Notes under the pieces: model-generated | The model's input: only the letters and a program-made list of their open reading frames with translations | Told to the model about the DNA's origin: nothing | Databases searched by the model: none | Translations under genes and position numbers: made by a program | Shown: positions 1-12,240 of the stretch, piece by piece | Position numbering within the stretch: the stretch's first letter is position 1 | Layout of the letters: each line of letters starts with the position of its first letter | Assembly: GCF_001949145.1 (NCBI RefSeq) | Contig: NW_019091550.1 | Location: 109,684 to 146,946, forward strand | From: Acanthaster planci | Lineage: Eukaryota; Echinodermata; Asteroidea; Valvatida; Acanthasteridae | DNA length: 37,263 nucleotides | Direction: 5' to 3'

Positions 1-368
1 AGTGATACAGGCAGTCAGTGATGGAAACGATTTGTGATGCTGATGCAAGCAACTGCTGATGCTAGTAATCGCTGATGCTAGCAATCGCTGGTGCTAGCGA
101 TCACTGATGCGAGCAATCCCTGATGCTGGCAATTAGTGATGCTTCAATCGCTGATGCAAGCAACTGCTAATGCTAGCAATTGCTGGTGCTGGCAATCACT
201 TATGCTAGCAATCCCTCATGCTGGCAATTAGTAATGCTTCAGTCGCTGATGCAAGCAACTGCTGATGCTAGCAATTGCTGATGCTAGCAATCGCTGATGC
301 TAGCAATCGCTGATGCTAGCAATCCCTGATGCTGGCAATTAGTGACCCTTCAATCGCTGATGCTAGCA
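1..368. repeat. 16-bp minisatellite with higher-order structure (right end of an array)
   Basis: The segment is built from diverged copies of a 16-bp unit close to CGCTGATGCTAGCAAT, roughly 23 units, and the window opens inside it. The last units (about 250-330) are nearly identical; the first 40 bases are poorly matched. Marker variants recur at a longer period: the GCAAGCAACTGCT variant starts at 45, 156 and 251 (spacings 111 and 95), and the CTTCAATCG variant at about 142, 237 and 348 (95 and 111). These spacings are six or seven units, one of them a base short. A 16-bp period shifts reading frame in every unit, so it is not a protein repeat. It stops sharply at about 368. Confidence 0.93.
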
Positions 369-666
369 ATAATTTATACTACACTGTAACGCCTGCATTA
401 CTAGTATAAGGCAAATTGTGGGACCCGTCTATGCAGACAAAATAAAGATGATTATGCCATGGTAGATGGATGTATGTCTTCATAATTGTTGTAATTTCAA
501 AGATGGGTCAGCACTTAAACAGGTCAAATGAGTCAACATGGTTCAAAGTGTTGGAGGAGTAAGTAGCAGGTAATTGGTTCATGTTGGACTTCTTAATATA
601 CTCTACAGGAGGAGTGATTCCAAACCCAAACGCATCATCATGTTTGAAAATGTCATAATGATGGAG

Positions 667-900
667 AGCAGTGCTGTATTCGAGTCCATCACAAGTCCCT
701 GAAAGTCCACCACAAGTTATTCGGTCTTTATAAGCCAATTCACAAGCCATTCAAGTGAGCTGAGACAAAAACAATCTTTTGTCATTGTTCACCCTGTAAC
801 TTATGACTGGCCTTGTGAAGGGACTTGTGACTGGCCTTGTGAAGGGACTTGTGACTGGACTTGAGAAGGGACTTTTGATGAACTCGAATACAACACTGCT
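667..900. repeat. Inverted repeat (34-bp arms) around a 166-bp spacer
   Basis: The left arm at 667-700 is the reverse complement of the right arm at 867-900 at 31 of 34 positions. The shared core reads ACTCGAATACA on the right-arm strand. The spacer (701-866) contains most of a 24-bp tandem repeat that runs into the right arm. This could be the folded remnant of a small foldback or MITE-like element. A diverged single copy of the arm lies at 13915-13948, so the motif is dispersed in this genome. A minus-strand open frame at 508-750 runs through the left arm, and I treat it as accidental. Confidence 0.85.
805..876 (+). repeat. 24-bp tandem repeat, three copies
   Basis: Copies one (805-828) and two (829-852) of GACTGGCCTTGTGAAGGGAC + TTGT are identical. 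The third (853-876) differs at a few positions and merges into the right arm of the surrounding inverted repeat. The unit itself contains two related half-units (GACTGG.CTTGTGAAGG and GGACTTGT). Confidence 0.92.
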
Positions 901-907
901 GATGGAG

Positions 908-3900
908 TGAAGCAATCATAAACTAGGATCTTCATTTGTCATACAGTATCACCAGCATGATATGATCATTTCTGTTACACATCTATCTTGTCTCACTGGA
1001 AATGTATTCCTGTTTCCACTGATTGAAAACGTATTTTTGTAGCCACTAACTTGTTCATTATACCAACATCACTTTTCTCATTTACAGTTACAAAACAATT
1101 GACATTTTTGCATCTGTCTCGTTGTCTGCCAGCTTTTATTAGTAGGAATAATCCTATGATGCAGCAACAGACACCTCTCATTTGTGGAGCAGAATACCAT
1201 TACAATAAGTTCAGAAGAAAGCTTCATTGCAGTGGTACCATGCTCACATGCAAGTGGTCCATGCATATTACATTCCTCTTCCACTGTAGGGTGTTAGCAA
1301 CTTGCCAAAATGCACTTGTACCTCAGTGAAAATAAACACACACACACAAAGGCATGAGATTCCAAAACCATAGAAACTGTCATATGGTCATTGTCATTTG
1401 ATAATATTATCAGATAGAATTGTGAATAAAGAATGCGTATATGTATCTTGGTTGTACTTCAGTGGCGAGAGGAGAGTAAGGTTTTAGGAAACCAACATGT
1501 AAAGGTGGTTGATTTTTACAGAGGTAAGTGCTTAGTTTTTGCAAGTTTGAGAATCATGCACAATTAATGTTGAAGTGAAATCACCAAGAGATGAATATAT
1601 GCAGCAGGTCCAACCAAGAGTTTCTTGGTTTGATGTTTCAACAGTTGCTTCTACCAGCATGTAAGGATGCATAGTGTTGCTGCTATTTTTCCAAGGATGG
1701 GTAATGTTTTATTTTTGTCACTTAACAAAGTTCAGGTTACATTACTTAATCAACTGAGAAAAAATAAAATGAATCATTCAATTGATAATTCTTGGCATGT
1801 TTAGGAAGGAATGCATTTCAATATCCTAGAGACTGCATGATGCTAGACTATGTAAATTGTGAAATGTACATTACATATTTGCTGTTGAAAAGGGCAAATT
1901 ACTTTTTACATTTCTGTATTCTAAAGTTAATGTCACTTCAAAATTAAAGTCATTTTAAGAAATTGAGTACATGTGTAATTAGTAATATGCTCATGTTTTC
2001 ATAGTTGCATTATTTTAATGCTGCATTTTGTTTCGACACTTTTTAATGTATTGCCTTTCATATAAATATATAAAAATAAATGATTTCATATATTTATTAT
2101 TTAAAGTATTATTTGATATGTCAAGGCAATACAAGCCAAGTATTAGTGATGCACTTTTTGGTCAAGTTAACAGACACTTTGATCATGACACCACAGGGTA
2201 AGATCAGGGAGAGAAACAAAACAACTCTTACATATTTTGGTATGTTTGAAGTATTAAATGTTGCTTATTTCTATTGTTTGTGGGGTGGTTTGAAGCTATA
2301 AGTAGTGTTAGATTTAATGTATTCTCATCATTTTTATTTCAAGTTCCTTTTCTGTTATAAAAATTCACACAAGCATTTATTGGAGAATTGGTAACACACA
2401 CCAAGCTCACCAATGTGAAAAATTAGTAATACAGTTAGTCCTAGACAGTAACAGTGGAGTGCTGCATGTTTGAAGGCCAATGCAAACAAGAAACTTTTGC
2501 ATTCCATTTATTATTTTTGGCTGCATTTTCTAACATCATGATATTAATAACTAGTTGCATATGGGCATTACAAACCCTACTGCCCTCTGAACAAGTGCAT
2601 GTACCGTTGATCAGCAACACTAAAAAAATCAAATGCAGTGTTTGAAACTGTACAGAGGGTGTGGTGTCAGAAAGATACCAGTTTTTGTGGGAAAACAGTC
2701 GATGACTGCCATGGGTAGGGACAAGATGGTCATGTTCTGTACAGCAGCCAACCCTGTCAATTGATCTTGTTGCTTCAAAGATGGAAAGAACTTACTGACA
2801 AGAATTTGTGTCGCAGATCTGTATCCTGCTAAATGGAGATTATTGTTAATCTCCCTGATCTTAATTTACAGACGTCAGTTTAATGTAGCACTGAATTTCG
2901 CAGATTGCTTGGCAAAGGGCTGTTTTAAGCAAGCTGTTCCAACGTGATGTGTGATAAAAATCCTAAAAGCCCTTCTGCTGGGCACATTGTTCGGGGTTTT
3001 GTTCATGACTGGAGTTTTCAGAAAAAGATCTAAGAATAATGTCAATGTGATGATCAAGAATGCAAACCATGAAAAATATGACACTGGTGCTCATTAATGT
3101 CTATGATACTGGGAATTATTTTAAATCTTCCATTTAGTTGATACTAATAAATGATGCACTTTGAGGGGAATTTGTGATTGTTAGATTTTGCCAGATTTTC
3201 ACTCCCTTGTAAATTTGTTGACCAAATAGATGTGGTTGTGTGTCGCGCTGTATCTCTGTATCACATAAAAAAGTAAGGCAGCACTTGCTATGACCAACAA
3301 CAAAAGTTGACATTATCTTTTATATTCAACGATCAGATGCAATTAAGTAGGAAATCATTGCACAGTACACATTTATGAATGTGCAGGCTTAACCTATGGT
3401 CTCAATCAGTTAGTGTATGTGACCAAAAGCCACAGGGACACTGAAGGACATGTTTTTGTTTTGAAATACCTAACAATGACATAAATAGTCAAGATGAATG
3501 AAGCCTTACTTTGAGACCACCAAAAAATAAATCTCTAAAGCCATGAATCAACATTCTGACGAGGAAACTTTGAACATTACAAGTGAACTGCCTAGAAGGC
3601 TCAGTATAATCCATGGTCCAATGAAGGGACTATGTCTTTCATCTTATGGGAGAAAGCGTGGACCATGGTAAGCATTACTAAAACTGTGGTTGAGCCGCTC
3701 TTCCCTGACAGTTGCTCTGTACAAAACATAGCATCATACTTTGTGTCATTTACAGGGTCATCGGGAATGCTTTTCTGCTCATACTAAAGATAAGACGCAT
3801 GGCCAAAAAAAAAACAAAAAAAGGTTGAATTCCATAGACAAACAGAAATACTTGAATTATGAGGCTACACACAGCAAACTCATGTTTTCCAAGATTTTAT

Positions 3901-5000
3901 TAAAATAATATCTATAAATTACGTTTTCCATTTTATTTCTCATAAAACAGCACATTGTTTTCATCATACTTGGACAAAGTTGGCCTACAGTCCAATCTGC
4001 AGTGATACAGTAAGTAAAGCAGGCAGAAAAATCAGGATATATCAAGGTAATTGGTCCGTGTAGGTGTAAATCTGTTCATTATGCAGGTTTAAGATGAGTA
4101 TATGGTCAACCCTTCAACAAAACATTCACACTTAAGTTGATTTTAAAATTCAGGAAATATTGCCTACCAAGCATAAGCAATATTTCTATGCCTTTGAAAA
4201 TGTCTTACAATCTATAACATTGGCTAATTACAATTTTCTTTTACAAAGCAATGTGTCAAATTTAATACTTTTTAGATAAAGCTAGTTGAAAATGACTGGC
4301 ACTGACCATTCAAAGAGAGGTTTAGCACTATGATTTAAGATGCACAAGTACATCCAAATGAAATAAGTAAATCTTCTATTCACTAAAGCCTAACCAACTA
4401 AAACTCACAAGGCAACATCTGTAGACACTCGCCATAACACCGACAAAAATGATATTAATATCCCAGACGAACTCTGTGTGCTGTAATTAGTTCATTAAGA
4501 TACTGACTTTTTTTGTCATTAAGCTGCCTTGCTGTACGGCATACCTGGTTGTTGTTGGCCTTTAATATACATTACAATTATGTGCGCATGACAACACCTT
4601 TCAAATAAAGTTACATTTCATTGGACACAGATTCAGCTTCTGATAGCAAGAATCATTCTATTTCTACACAGACCAATGCTGCCAATTTCTTCCCTCCAAG
4701 AGAGCCAATCAGTCATGCTAATGCATGTAACAAGCTTTCAGTTTTGCTGTAACTATTTTCCCAATGAAATATAAATGAAGCCTGTTAACTGCGATACAAA
4801 AGCTCCATTGCAGTAACATCAGCATTTTCTAATTCATGTAGTAACAGATGTTGGCAAAATACTAAAAAAAAATCACACTGATTATCTGTGCAAATGTCCA
4901 TTAAAACTATTAATGATTTATTAATGCTTAATTTTTCTAGAAAGATTTATGAACAAAGGACAATGTACGCTTTTGCATCTACAACATAGTCCTTCATTGT
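908..5000. other. AT-rich non-coding interval, no exon recognised
   Basis: No open frame here has a recognisable domain or convincing splice borders. Local items are a short CA run near 1336-1348, a very AT-rich patch near 2055-2110, an A-rich stretch near 3809-3830, and a 10-bp perfect inverted repeat (3611-3620 with 3659-3668, arm CCATGGTCCA). Longer open frames, such as minus 2875-3084, are low complexity or resemble nothing I know. Confidence 0.6.
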
Positions 5001-5018
5001 TTTGAAAGTATACCAATG

Positions 5019-5400
5019 TCTGCGGCATTCAGCGCCCGCCGATTATCAGCGGGGACAAAAGTGCTCCAGCACTCCAGCAATGAGCAATACAGTACCACTG
5101 CATGCTCATCTGGCAACACACTGGGCCAATTTCGGGAACAAGGAAAATTACGCAACACCACACAATCTGGGCTCTCTTTACTGGGCAGCAGGCCTGGCCA
5201 TTTGATGCGAAATACAGACAGAGAGAACCCCCCCCCCTTTTGTGTTGGTCATTGTTACACTGGTATCTCAGGAATTCTTTTCAGACATCTGGGGGATGTG
5301 TTAAGTGACAATAGGCTGGAGTGTTTATAGGGATTGGACTTCTTGTTGGGGGGTACCCCTCTGTCCCATTTTGTGCCTGGTATAGGCCTGGCTGCAAAAC
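5019..5400. repeat. GC-richer, repeat-like patch of unknown family
   Basis: This segment stands out from its flanks by higher GC content, CpG dinucleotides (CAGCGCCCGCCGATTATCAG near 5029), a run of nine or more C near 5230 and G-runs near 5347. The overlapping plus-strand open frames (5002-5330) match no family I know and run through the homopolymers. The look is of an interspersed-element fragment rather than an exon. Its ends are not defined. Confidence 0.3.
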
Positions 5401-8400
5401 TCAGGTGTCAATGGACATTGCCTGTCAGATTAGAGTAGCCACCAAACAGTCATTTGTGTAGGTGTAAGCATCCAGTAAATGAAGTTATGATTTTTTAAGA
5501 ATTCTGAAAACGGAAAATCTTGAAAATCGCCCGAGAACTTGTTCCGCATATGCAAATTCCACCCGGCAGGAAGTGGTTTTAATGTTCACAGAAGCATTAG
5601 ATTTGTTACTGGAAAGTAACTGCAACTATCAACCTGTATTCCCCCTCCCTCAAACCTTCCTCAAAATCTGTGATGAATGATTTAAAAGTGCCTCATTGGT
5701 GGGATTCAATGCATAAAGGCCAATTCATACTCTCAGCAAAAGCCAACACAAACATGATTTTTGTAAAGTCAGATCACATAGTCACACTGCGAATTCACAA
5801 AAATTGAACACACTTCAATTTCAAGCAATTTTTGTGGTTAATGTTTCATGATGTCCAAGTCACTTAACTGGGAGCCAGCATTAAGCGGTGGGATAGTGGC
5901 AGCTAGCTGCAATTACACAGTTCTTTTCACTACAACTCAACGTATGATTGCCATGTATGGTTATGACCAGTAAACAGCACTGTCTTATCTCAGTACTATT
6001 TGATTGCTATTACAGCTTTTAGTATGAAAGTGACCAAATATATTACTCTTACATTGATAAACCATTTTACAAAATACAGGAAAATACCAGTCGAATTATA
6101 TAATTCATTGTATATTTGTTAGCAGTACAACTAAAAACGGGCAAGCTCATTACATCAATGCTAGTTTGACTACCCTGTGCATACTTATTACAAAAATGGA
6201 AACTATATAACAGTTTGCAAATGGAAGGACACAACTTGACTGGTAATCCAACATAAGATATTTGTTATACTGCTTCCCTTATAGCAACTTTTTTTCTTCA
6301 CTTTCACTGTAACATATTCAATACGTTCTTTAAAAATAAAGTTTTTAATATTTCAATTTACTAATGCATTCTTACTGTATTTTTGACATCTATGTAAAAC
6401 ATTCAGAAATGCGGAATACATGTATTAACTGTGAGCCGTTTAATCCATAACATGTCAGGTATGGTTCAGTTACAAGTTTGTAATAAACGACCAATAGTCA
6501 ACTGTGGTATAATCTCAACCAAAGTCTCTCTCTATACCTCTCACTTTATTTAAAGAAAATTCTACCTCCTAAATAAATTTGTTATATTTATATACCAGAA
6601 AACACCGGACAAAAGCACAGAGACATACAGTGCTGTTGGTTACTGCACAAGCCTCATAATAATAGCTATAAATTTACATTCACAATTTAAATTTTTTGAG
6701 TGGATATTTGCGTGTTTCACTAAAAACTTTTTTACATGATATGATTTCCCTTCATGCAACACAACACACTTTAATTACACAGATATCGTATAATACAATC
6801 CTAGCAAGTGGAAACAATGTTACGACTAACTTTGACCACAATTGTCTAAATAGCTTGCGAGGATAATCCCGCAAGTCCAAAAGTTGACACTATTGAACTG
6901 AAAAGCTTCTTTTACAGGTGTGTACTAATTTACAAGCAGTACTTTTATAGATGGTCTTACCTTACACTATGTGAAGGCAAAGTAAAAAATGTACATCAGT
7001 CATTTTTCATATTTTTGTTATTTTCCCCAATTTCACAGGAAGGTTGTTAAGATTTAACCTCTCACACCTATCTTCAACAAAATCATCCCTTGAGCAACTG
7101 AGACGTGATGGATTGTGGAGCCGGGGGGGGGATGACAACTAAGTTTGCAGTGAGCTGTTACCTCCCATGATTATATGAACAATAACAAGGAAACAATACC
7201 ACCCACTTATGGACCAATTTGGTCATTGAATTCGTTGACTTCCTGAGCTCTGTAAGGTTATGGCTGTGAAAGTAATAACTGAAATGATTTCCAAATAATA
7301 AATCAAATAAAGACAATTTATGCCCAATTGCATCAAAGCACACAATTGTACTGTCGAAAGGGGTAAGGTATGCAAATAATGAATGTTTATATTCAGCTCA
7401 TTGAATGGAACATTCCATCTTTCAACTCACAAAAATATTCTGATTACTGCACGAGTGGAAAAAAGTTCACTGTTTGTTTTGTACAACTGTCATATACATC
7501 CTTGCCATTTGATTTATCTTTAAATAAATTTAAAACAATTTCAAAACCCTAAAAGTTTCAGATCAAATTTTATTCTCCCCAGGTTTCGATCAGTGCTGTG
7601 TGTTGCACTTGCGCTGCAGTTGAGGGATGAGGCCATTCATATGTCATAAAAACAAGGATGATTCTAACCGTTGTGTATTTTTACCATCCACACATGGGTG
7701 AATAGTACCTGATGCAGTATGAATGGCAGGAATAATGAATGTCACATGATGCGTGTTCCACCAATCAAATGACAAGGATCTGTATGGCAGTTATATAAAA
7801 ACATCCCATCCCAGATATTGTTGAAGAAAATCATGCAATGTACAAAGTGCTGATTCAGTATGACTAACAAATCTATGTCTCAATATCTTGGGTTGTCTAC
7901 ATTACATAATTCTATTTTTCTACCAAACTGGCTGCTTTTATCCCAATGTGCAAATAGTTTTGCTGTTCCACTCCACTTGTGGCCAGTTCAAGAATGAAAA
8001 TGACTTGAACTCGTTTCTGTACCCACACTGGGCACAGTAGGATCATTTTGGGGATGCCCTGAATGTAATATGCCCACAGACACCACAGATGTAGGAGGAA
8101 TCAAAACCAACCAGGTTTCCTTTGCCCACCCTATCAAGATTGTAAAAAGTGGAAAAAACTCATGCTGAGATCATTTTTGAGAATGCAAGGGCTCAACATA
8201 TGCTTTTAGCTATTTTTTAAAAAGTAGTTTGAAAATGACAGTTTTTATAAAGCTGGAAGGCACAAATGCAAGCGGTGACTGTTCAATGGCAGTGTTAGGA
8301 TCTCCCAATGTATACTACAAAAGTAGTCGTCCCCCGACAACGGACAGAGCATACCGTCCAAAGTGTTGAGTACTCACCAGTTCTTTTCAGAACCATGCAT

Positions 8401-8526
8401 ACTCAAAAGAGAGATATCTTTGCATGGTGCTACTGCAAACCTTTTACTTAACTTGCCCCTTAACCATGAAAAGCTTCAAAGCTCAACAGAAAAATATTAA
8501 AATTACTCACAAATATTTCCAGAAAC
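5401..8526. other. AT-rich non-coding interval
   Basis: I see no exon, RNA gene or clear repeat here. There is a nine-G run near 7123-7131 and one TACATGTA palindrome at 6417-6424. The open frames present (for example minus 7158-7343) have no recognisable motif. Confidence 0.55.
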
Positions 8527-8660
8527 CGCCAGAACAATTTTCAGGGTGGGGGGTATTTTGTTAGACCATCAGGCATCGGCCATTAAAGAACCTGCCAAAA
8601 GTGGGGGGGAGGGCCATCACCCCTAAGTCAAAAAGGGTGGGTGGCCCCCTGGTCCTCCTG
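8527..8660. repeat. G-rich interspersed-repeat remnant
   Basis: Runs of G (GGGTGGGGGGTATTTTG near 8543, GTGGGGGGGAGGGCC near 8601) and the GGTGGGTGGCCCCCTGGTCC stretch near 8636 are typical of the G-rich, 'not-quite-coding' interspersed elements of marine invertebrates. They contrast with the AT-rich surroundings. The family is not identified and the ends are uncertain. Confidence 0.35.
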
Positions 8661-11353
8661 CTTCTGTTGCCATAGTTGCAACCATCTTAGGCCAGGGACT
8701 ATATCTGGCTACGCTACAGTCTGATGAATAATATCAGTTAATTCTACGTGTAGGGATACTACATCCAGCAAAAGTCGTCCTCCTGGTACACTGGTCTCAT
8801 TGTACACAGTGCGTACCATTCCACACTTTTACAATCAGCCTTCCCAACACTAACATTTTTACACAACTGGTAAATCGTATGTGACTGAGGACCACTTCAA
8901 ATTATTACAAATAACACTTTCAATCTTAGAACCCTAAGAGTTTTGGTTATACAAATGCCATTCAGTTTCACAGCTTTTTGGTGGCTGCATATAAGAATAA
9001 CGGATGTTTGTGAGTACAATGGTAAACCTGATTTCATAAGGTGTCCACTGCAGAATGAAATACAGTCATCTCTCATTATTACAAAATCTGTGAGACCCAG
9101 TCAATGCGTTTGTTGTATCCCAAATTTGCTGTATGCGGAGCACAGTGAACTGGCTTCTAGTCTCGGGTTCACCACATGTGCAGATGCTACTGGTTATGCA
9201 ATACTATGAATAAAGTACATGTACATGGACATGTGTGATGTTCAAAACATAACAAAAATACTCTCTAGGATCTGACCCATCAAACATAGTGTGAATTCTT
9301 AATAAATTTTAATGTTATTTGAGGAAAATTAAATGTTTGTGAGGCAAATGAAATAAAACAGCATGATGGTCAATCGTAATTTCTGGCTAAGGATAAAGTC
9401 AATGCATGGTCAATGTAACCACGGCGAGAATGCCAAGACTGATGATCAACTGGTAAGTAATCTTTCCTACATAAATTGTGACATAGGCACATTCTGCTTG
9501 TTTTATAATGTTCAATGTGCAACCCCTGTTTCCTTTTGGGCATATGGCATCGTTGGAAATTTCAAATAATTATGAACAAACATGAGTGCACGATCATCAG
9601 CACGTCTGAACTTACATGAAACCCCGTGACAATTTTGTTTACGTATGATTCACTGATCTCATATGAGTATGATGTCATAACTGTACTCCCTGATTGGATA
9701 GTTACGTCTAGCAAAGCATACATCATACAAGCACAAATGCTCATTGGCAGGGGCACTAGTTATCTTACCAGTTGTTTGGGAAATCTGTTTGTTGCAGGTT
9801 CCTTAATAGGGATTAATTTATTTAAACCATTTTTGGAGCTCGGGGCCAGGGTGAATTAACTTTCTCTTAGACTATCAAAGAGAAGTTTAATTTAGCCCTC
9901 TTTATTTTCATTGTAATTTTTGAGTGGAACAGGGTTGCATTTTTGGGATTCTTTTGTAATTTTGGGTGAATGGGACAGAGGATTCAGTAATTTATTGAGG
10001 GTTTGGGATTAATGGCCACATGTATAGAGGAGTTTGAAGCCATCAAAGGTCCTTGTGAAAAAAATCATTGATTCTTTTATATGATTTCCCTTTGGTGATG
10101 CACACGCGGCGCGGATCACTGGTATGTGTCACCGGGGCAGTGCATTTGATGACTGGTTGTAGTTGGTAACCACAGCAGATTAGCGAATGCAAATGGTCCA
10201 ACAATAAACACCTTCACAAGAAAAGATTGCATATCGGGCCAAGATTAAACAATACAAGAGAAATCTATTGATGACTAACTCCACTTGCGATTAGGTGATC
10301 CATGATTTATAAACGCCTGTTATAAATGGGTTTCCAACAGTGATTTTTATGCAACGGAGCCACAAAAATCTTTCCTTGTAAATAGAATTTCAAACTATGC
10401 AATTTTGCTGTAACAGATTTTCCCCCCATAGAAATGTGCTTATTTTTGCTGGGACTGACAATGTGTGTTTTTTATGACCAGAATTTCGCAGTAACCGAGT
10501 TTCTACTAATGAGAGTCAACTATAATTCTTTCCATCATTTGAATGTGAAGAATGAATGCGAATAAATCCTGAATCAGTTCCATCATCACCTGAATAAATC
10601 CCTCCTGAGTAAAAACCCCGAATCACCCACAAGCTGAGAATTTTATTGCGACTGAGCCTATTGAACATCTATTTACAGGTGGAATAAAACACCTGATTTA
10701 GCAGTGTGCTCATGCTGAGTATTGAGGCAAATACATCAATGATAATGACCAATGGTGCATTAATCAGATGACAGCAACTAATTCGGGCATTGTATGAACA
10801 TCAATTCTTTTGTAAAGTTATGGAAATTATCCATTGACTTGATCCATCTGGTTATCTGTAGTTTTCGCCAATGATGTCTAAACATGTGCTTCATTAATAC
10901 TGTGATTGGTTAAGTGAAAATGCAAGGTGGGAACATAACTAACATTATCTTTCAAATGAATTTTTTTAATAGAACACCTCTATGAAAAGGGATGACAGTG
11001 CTAGGTTCTTGACAGCATCCAAGCTTGTTGAAGAAGCTAACGATGTGGCAAAGCAAACAATCCCATTTAAGTTGTGATGACCAGCTTGACGGATATGCCA
11101 GGTAGGATATGCACTGGATGCTAGCTAACTTGGGCGTGTAGTACTGCACTTCGTCTGTTGACATTGTATGTACCTATGGCATTGAGTGGCAAAGAAATGA
11201 GTGGGAAAAAAGGATATGGCGGTTAATGGCTTCCTTATGCACCACATCAACCATACGCACCATGCACTTGTCAAACGGAGGCACATAACAAGAAATTTCA
11301 CCACAATATGCTCATTCATAACATAATCCTAAGACAACTCTTTTTAATATAAA
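8661..11353. other. Non-coding interval with no recognised exon
   Basis: Open frames at 8943-9209, 9363-9569 and 9626-9859 (plus) have no known domain or supporting splice structure. A TACATGTA palindrome lies at 9216-9223. A short CpG-rich patch (CACACGCGGCGCGGATCACT) is at about 10102-10121. Confidence 0.5.
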
Positions 11354-11402
11354 CCTAACAGTCCTCAATCCTTCACCTGTTGGAGGACTGAGGACTGTTA
11401 GG
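11354..11402. repeat. 18-bp stem hairpin
   Basis: CCTAACAGTCCTCAATCC (11354-11371) pairs with GGACTGAGGACTGTTAGG (11385-11402) at 17 of 18 positions across a 13-base loop. It sits about 50 bp left of a MITE and may be a second small mobile-element remnant. There is no evidence of transcription. Confidence 0.85.
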
Positions 11403-11452
11403 GTCAAAGGTTATCTTGCAACAGATGATACCACCGTAATGATAATGACAAT

Positions 11453-11750
11453 TAGGGTTCCTGCACCTGAAGGACAATTCAAAATCCATAACTTTTTCAT
11501 GTCTTTTCTATGACCAAATTATGAAAATCCATGACCCAATAATGCAATTTGTTTTTTCACTATTCAGACTTTTAAAATTGCTAATAAAATCACGCATTTT
11601 ATGCACTTATTTGTGAAAACAAAAATCATAGACAGTTGAAAAATTCCATGACTTTCCATGACTTTAGTCATTTTTATATAATTCCATGACTTTTCCAGGT
11701 CTGGAGAACAAAACCAATTTCCATGACTTTTCCAGGCTGCAGGAACCCTG
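11453..11750. mobile_element. MITE, hAT-like terminal inverted repeats
   Basis: The ends are inverted: AGGGTTCCTGCA at 11454-11465 and TGCAGGAACCCT at 11738-11749, giving a perfect 12-bp terminal repeat. The right end extends to CAGGGTTCC, the 5'-CAGGG start common in hAT elements; the left end has T in place of C. The element is about 298 bp and AT-rich inside, with several internal copies of TCCATGACTTT near the right end (subterminal repeats at about 11645-11735). It has no coding capacity. The flanks share an ACAAT string, but I could not find a clean 8-bp target duplication. The class is inferred from the ends alone. Confidence 0.8.
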
Positions 11751-12002
11751 AACAATGATGCTGGTTCCGCAAATAACAATGATTTAAAGTGGAATGTCAT
11801 ATCAGGACACACTCAGTGTCTAATGTTTCAACACCCAAGACACACTGGTAGAGCGCATTTTTGTCATTTCTTGGGGTAATGCATTCATGTTGAACACAGG
11901 ACAGACTCTGCCAAACTGAACATTTTCAGAAAATGGTGCCAAATAAAACAACACAAAAACAACACAAGTTACTTGTACCAAAACAAAACCAAAAATCATG
12001 CA

Positions 12003-12027
12003 TGCCACATGGTGGATCCATGTGGCA
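12003..12027. repeat. 10-bp perfect hairpin
   Basis: TGCCACATGG (12003-12012) and CCATGTGGCA (12018-12027) are exact reverse complements around a five-base loop. They directly abut the G-rich element that follows and may be part of its end. Confidence 0.85.
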
Positions 12028-12231
12028 GGGGGATCCTCCAGGTTTTTTGGGGGAGGGGCATAACAAAAAGTGAATTTCGGGGGGGGGTTTCATTTCCCTT
12101 CCTCCCAAAAGCATAAAAGCAGTCTCATCCCAGAAAGGCCATTTAAGGTTACATGACAAATTTCTAAATTTTGTCCCCCCCCCACAAAAAAACAAGTTAA
12201 GCCCCCTGAAAATTTGGCTCTGGATCCGCCC
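12027..12231. mobile_element. Short G-rich non-autonomous element with imperfect inverted ends
   Basis: The left end (GGGGGATCCTCCAGG near 12029, then TTTTTTGGGGGAGG) mirrors the right end read on the minus strand (GGGCGGATCCAGAG from 12231, then an AT stretch and GGGGGC). Both ends therefore carry GGATCC followed after about 15 bases by a G-run. The middle has further G and C homopolymers (near 12079 and 12175). The 'GGGCGGATCCAG' end is a pattern I associate with abundant invertebrate interspersed repeats. A long minus-strand open frame (11926-12240) is an artefact of the element. Confidence 0.55.
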
Positions 12232-12240
12232 TTCATGCAC

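Noticed and set aside
508-750. 80-codon minus-strand open frame starting MACELAYKDRITCGG
   Set aside because: It runs through the left arm of the 667-900 inverted repeat, matches no family and has no splice or promoter support.
11564-11812. Minus-strand open frame with repeated KSHGN/ESHG phrases
   Set aside because: The peptide repeats are translations of the MITE's TCCATGACTTT subterminal repeats.
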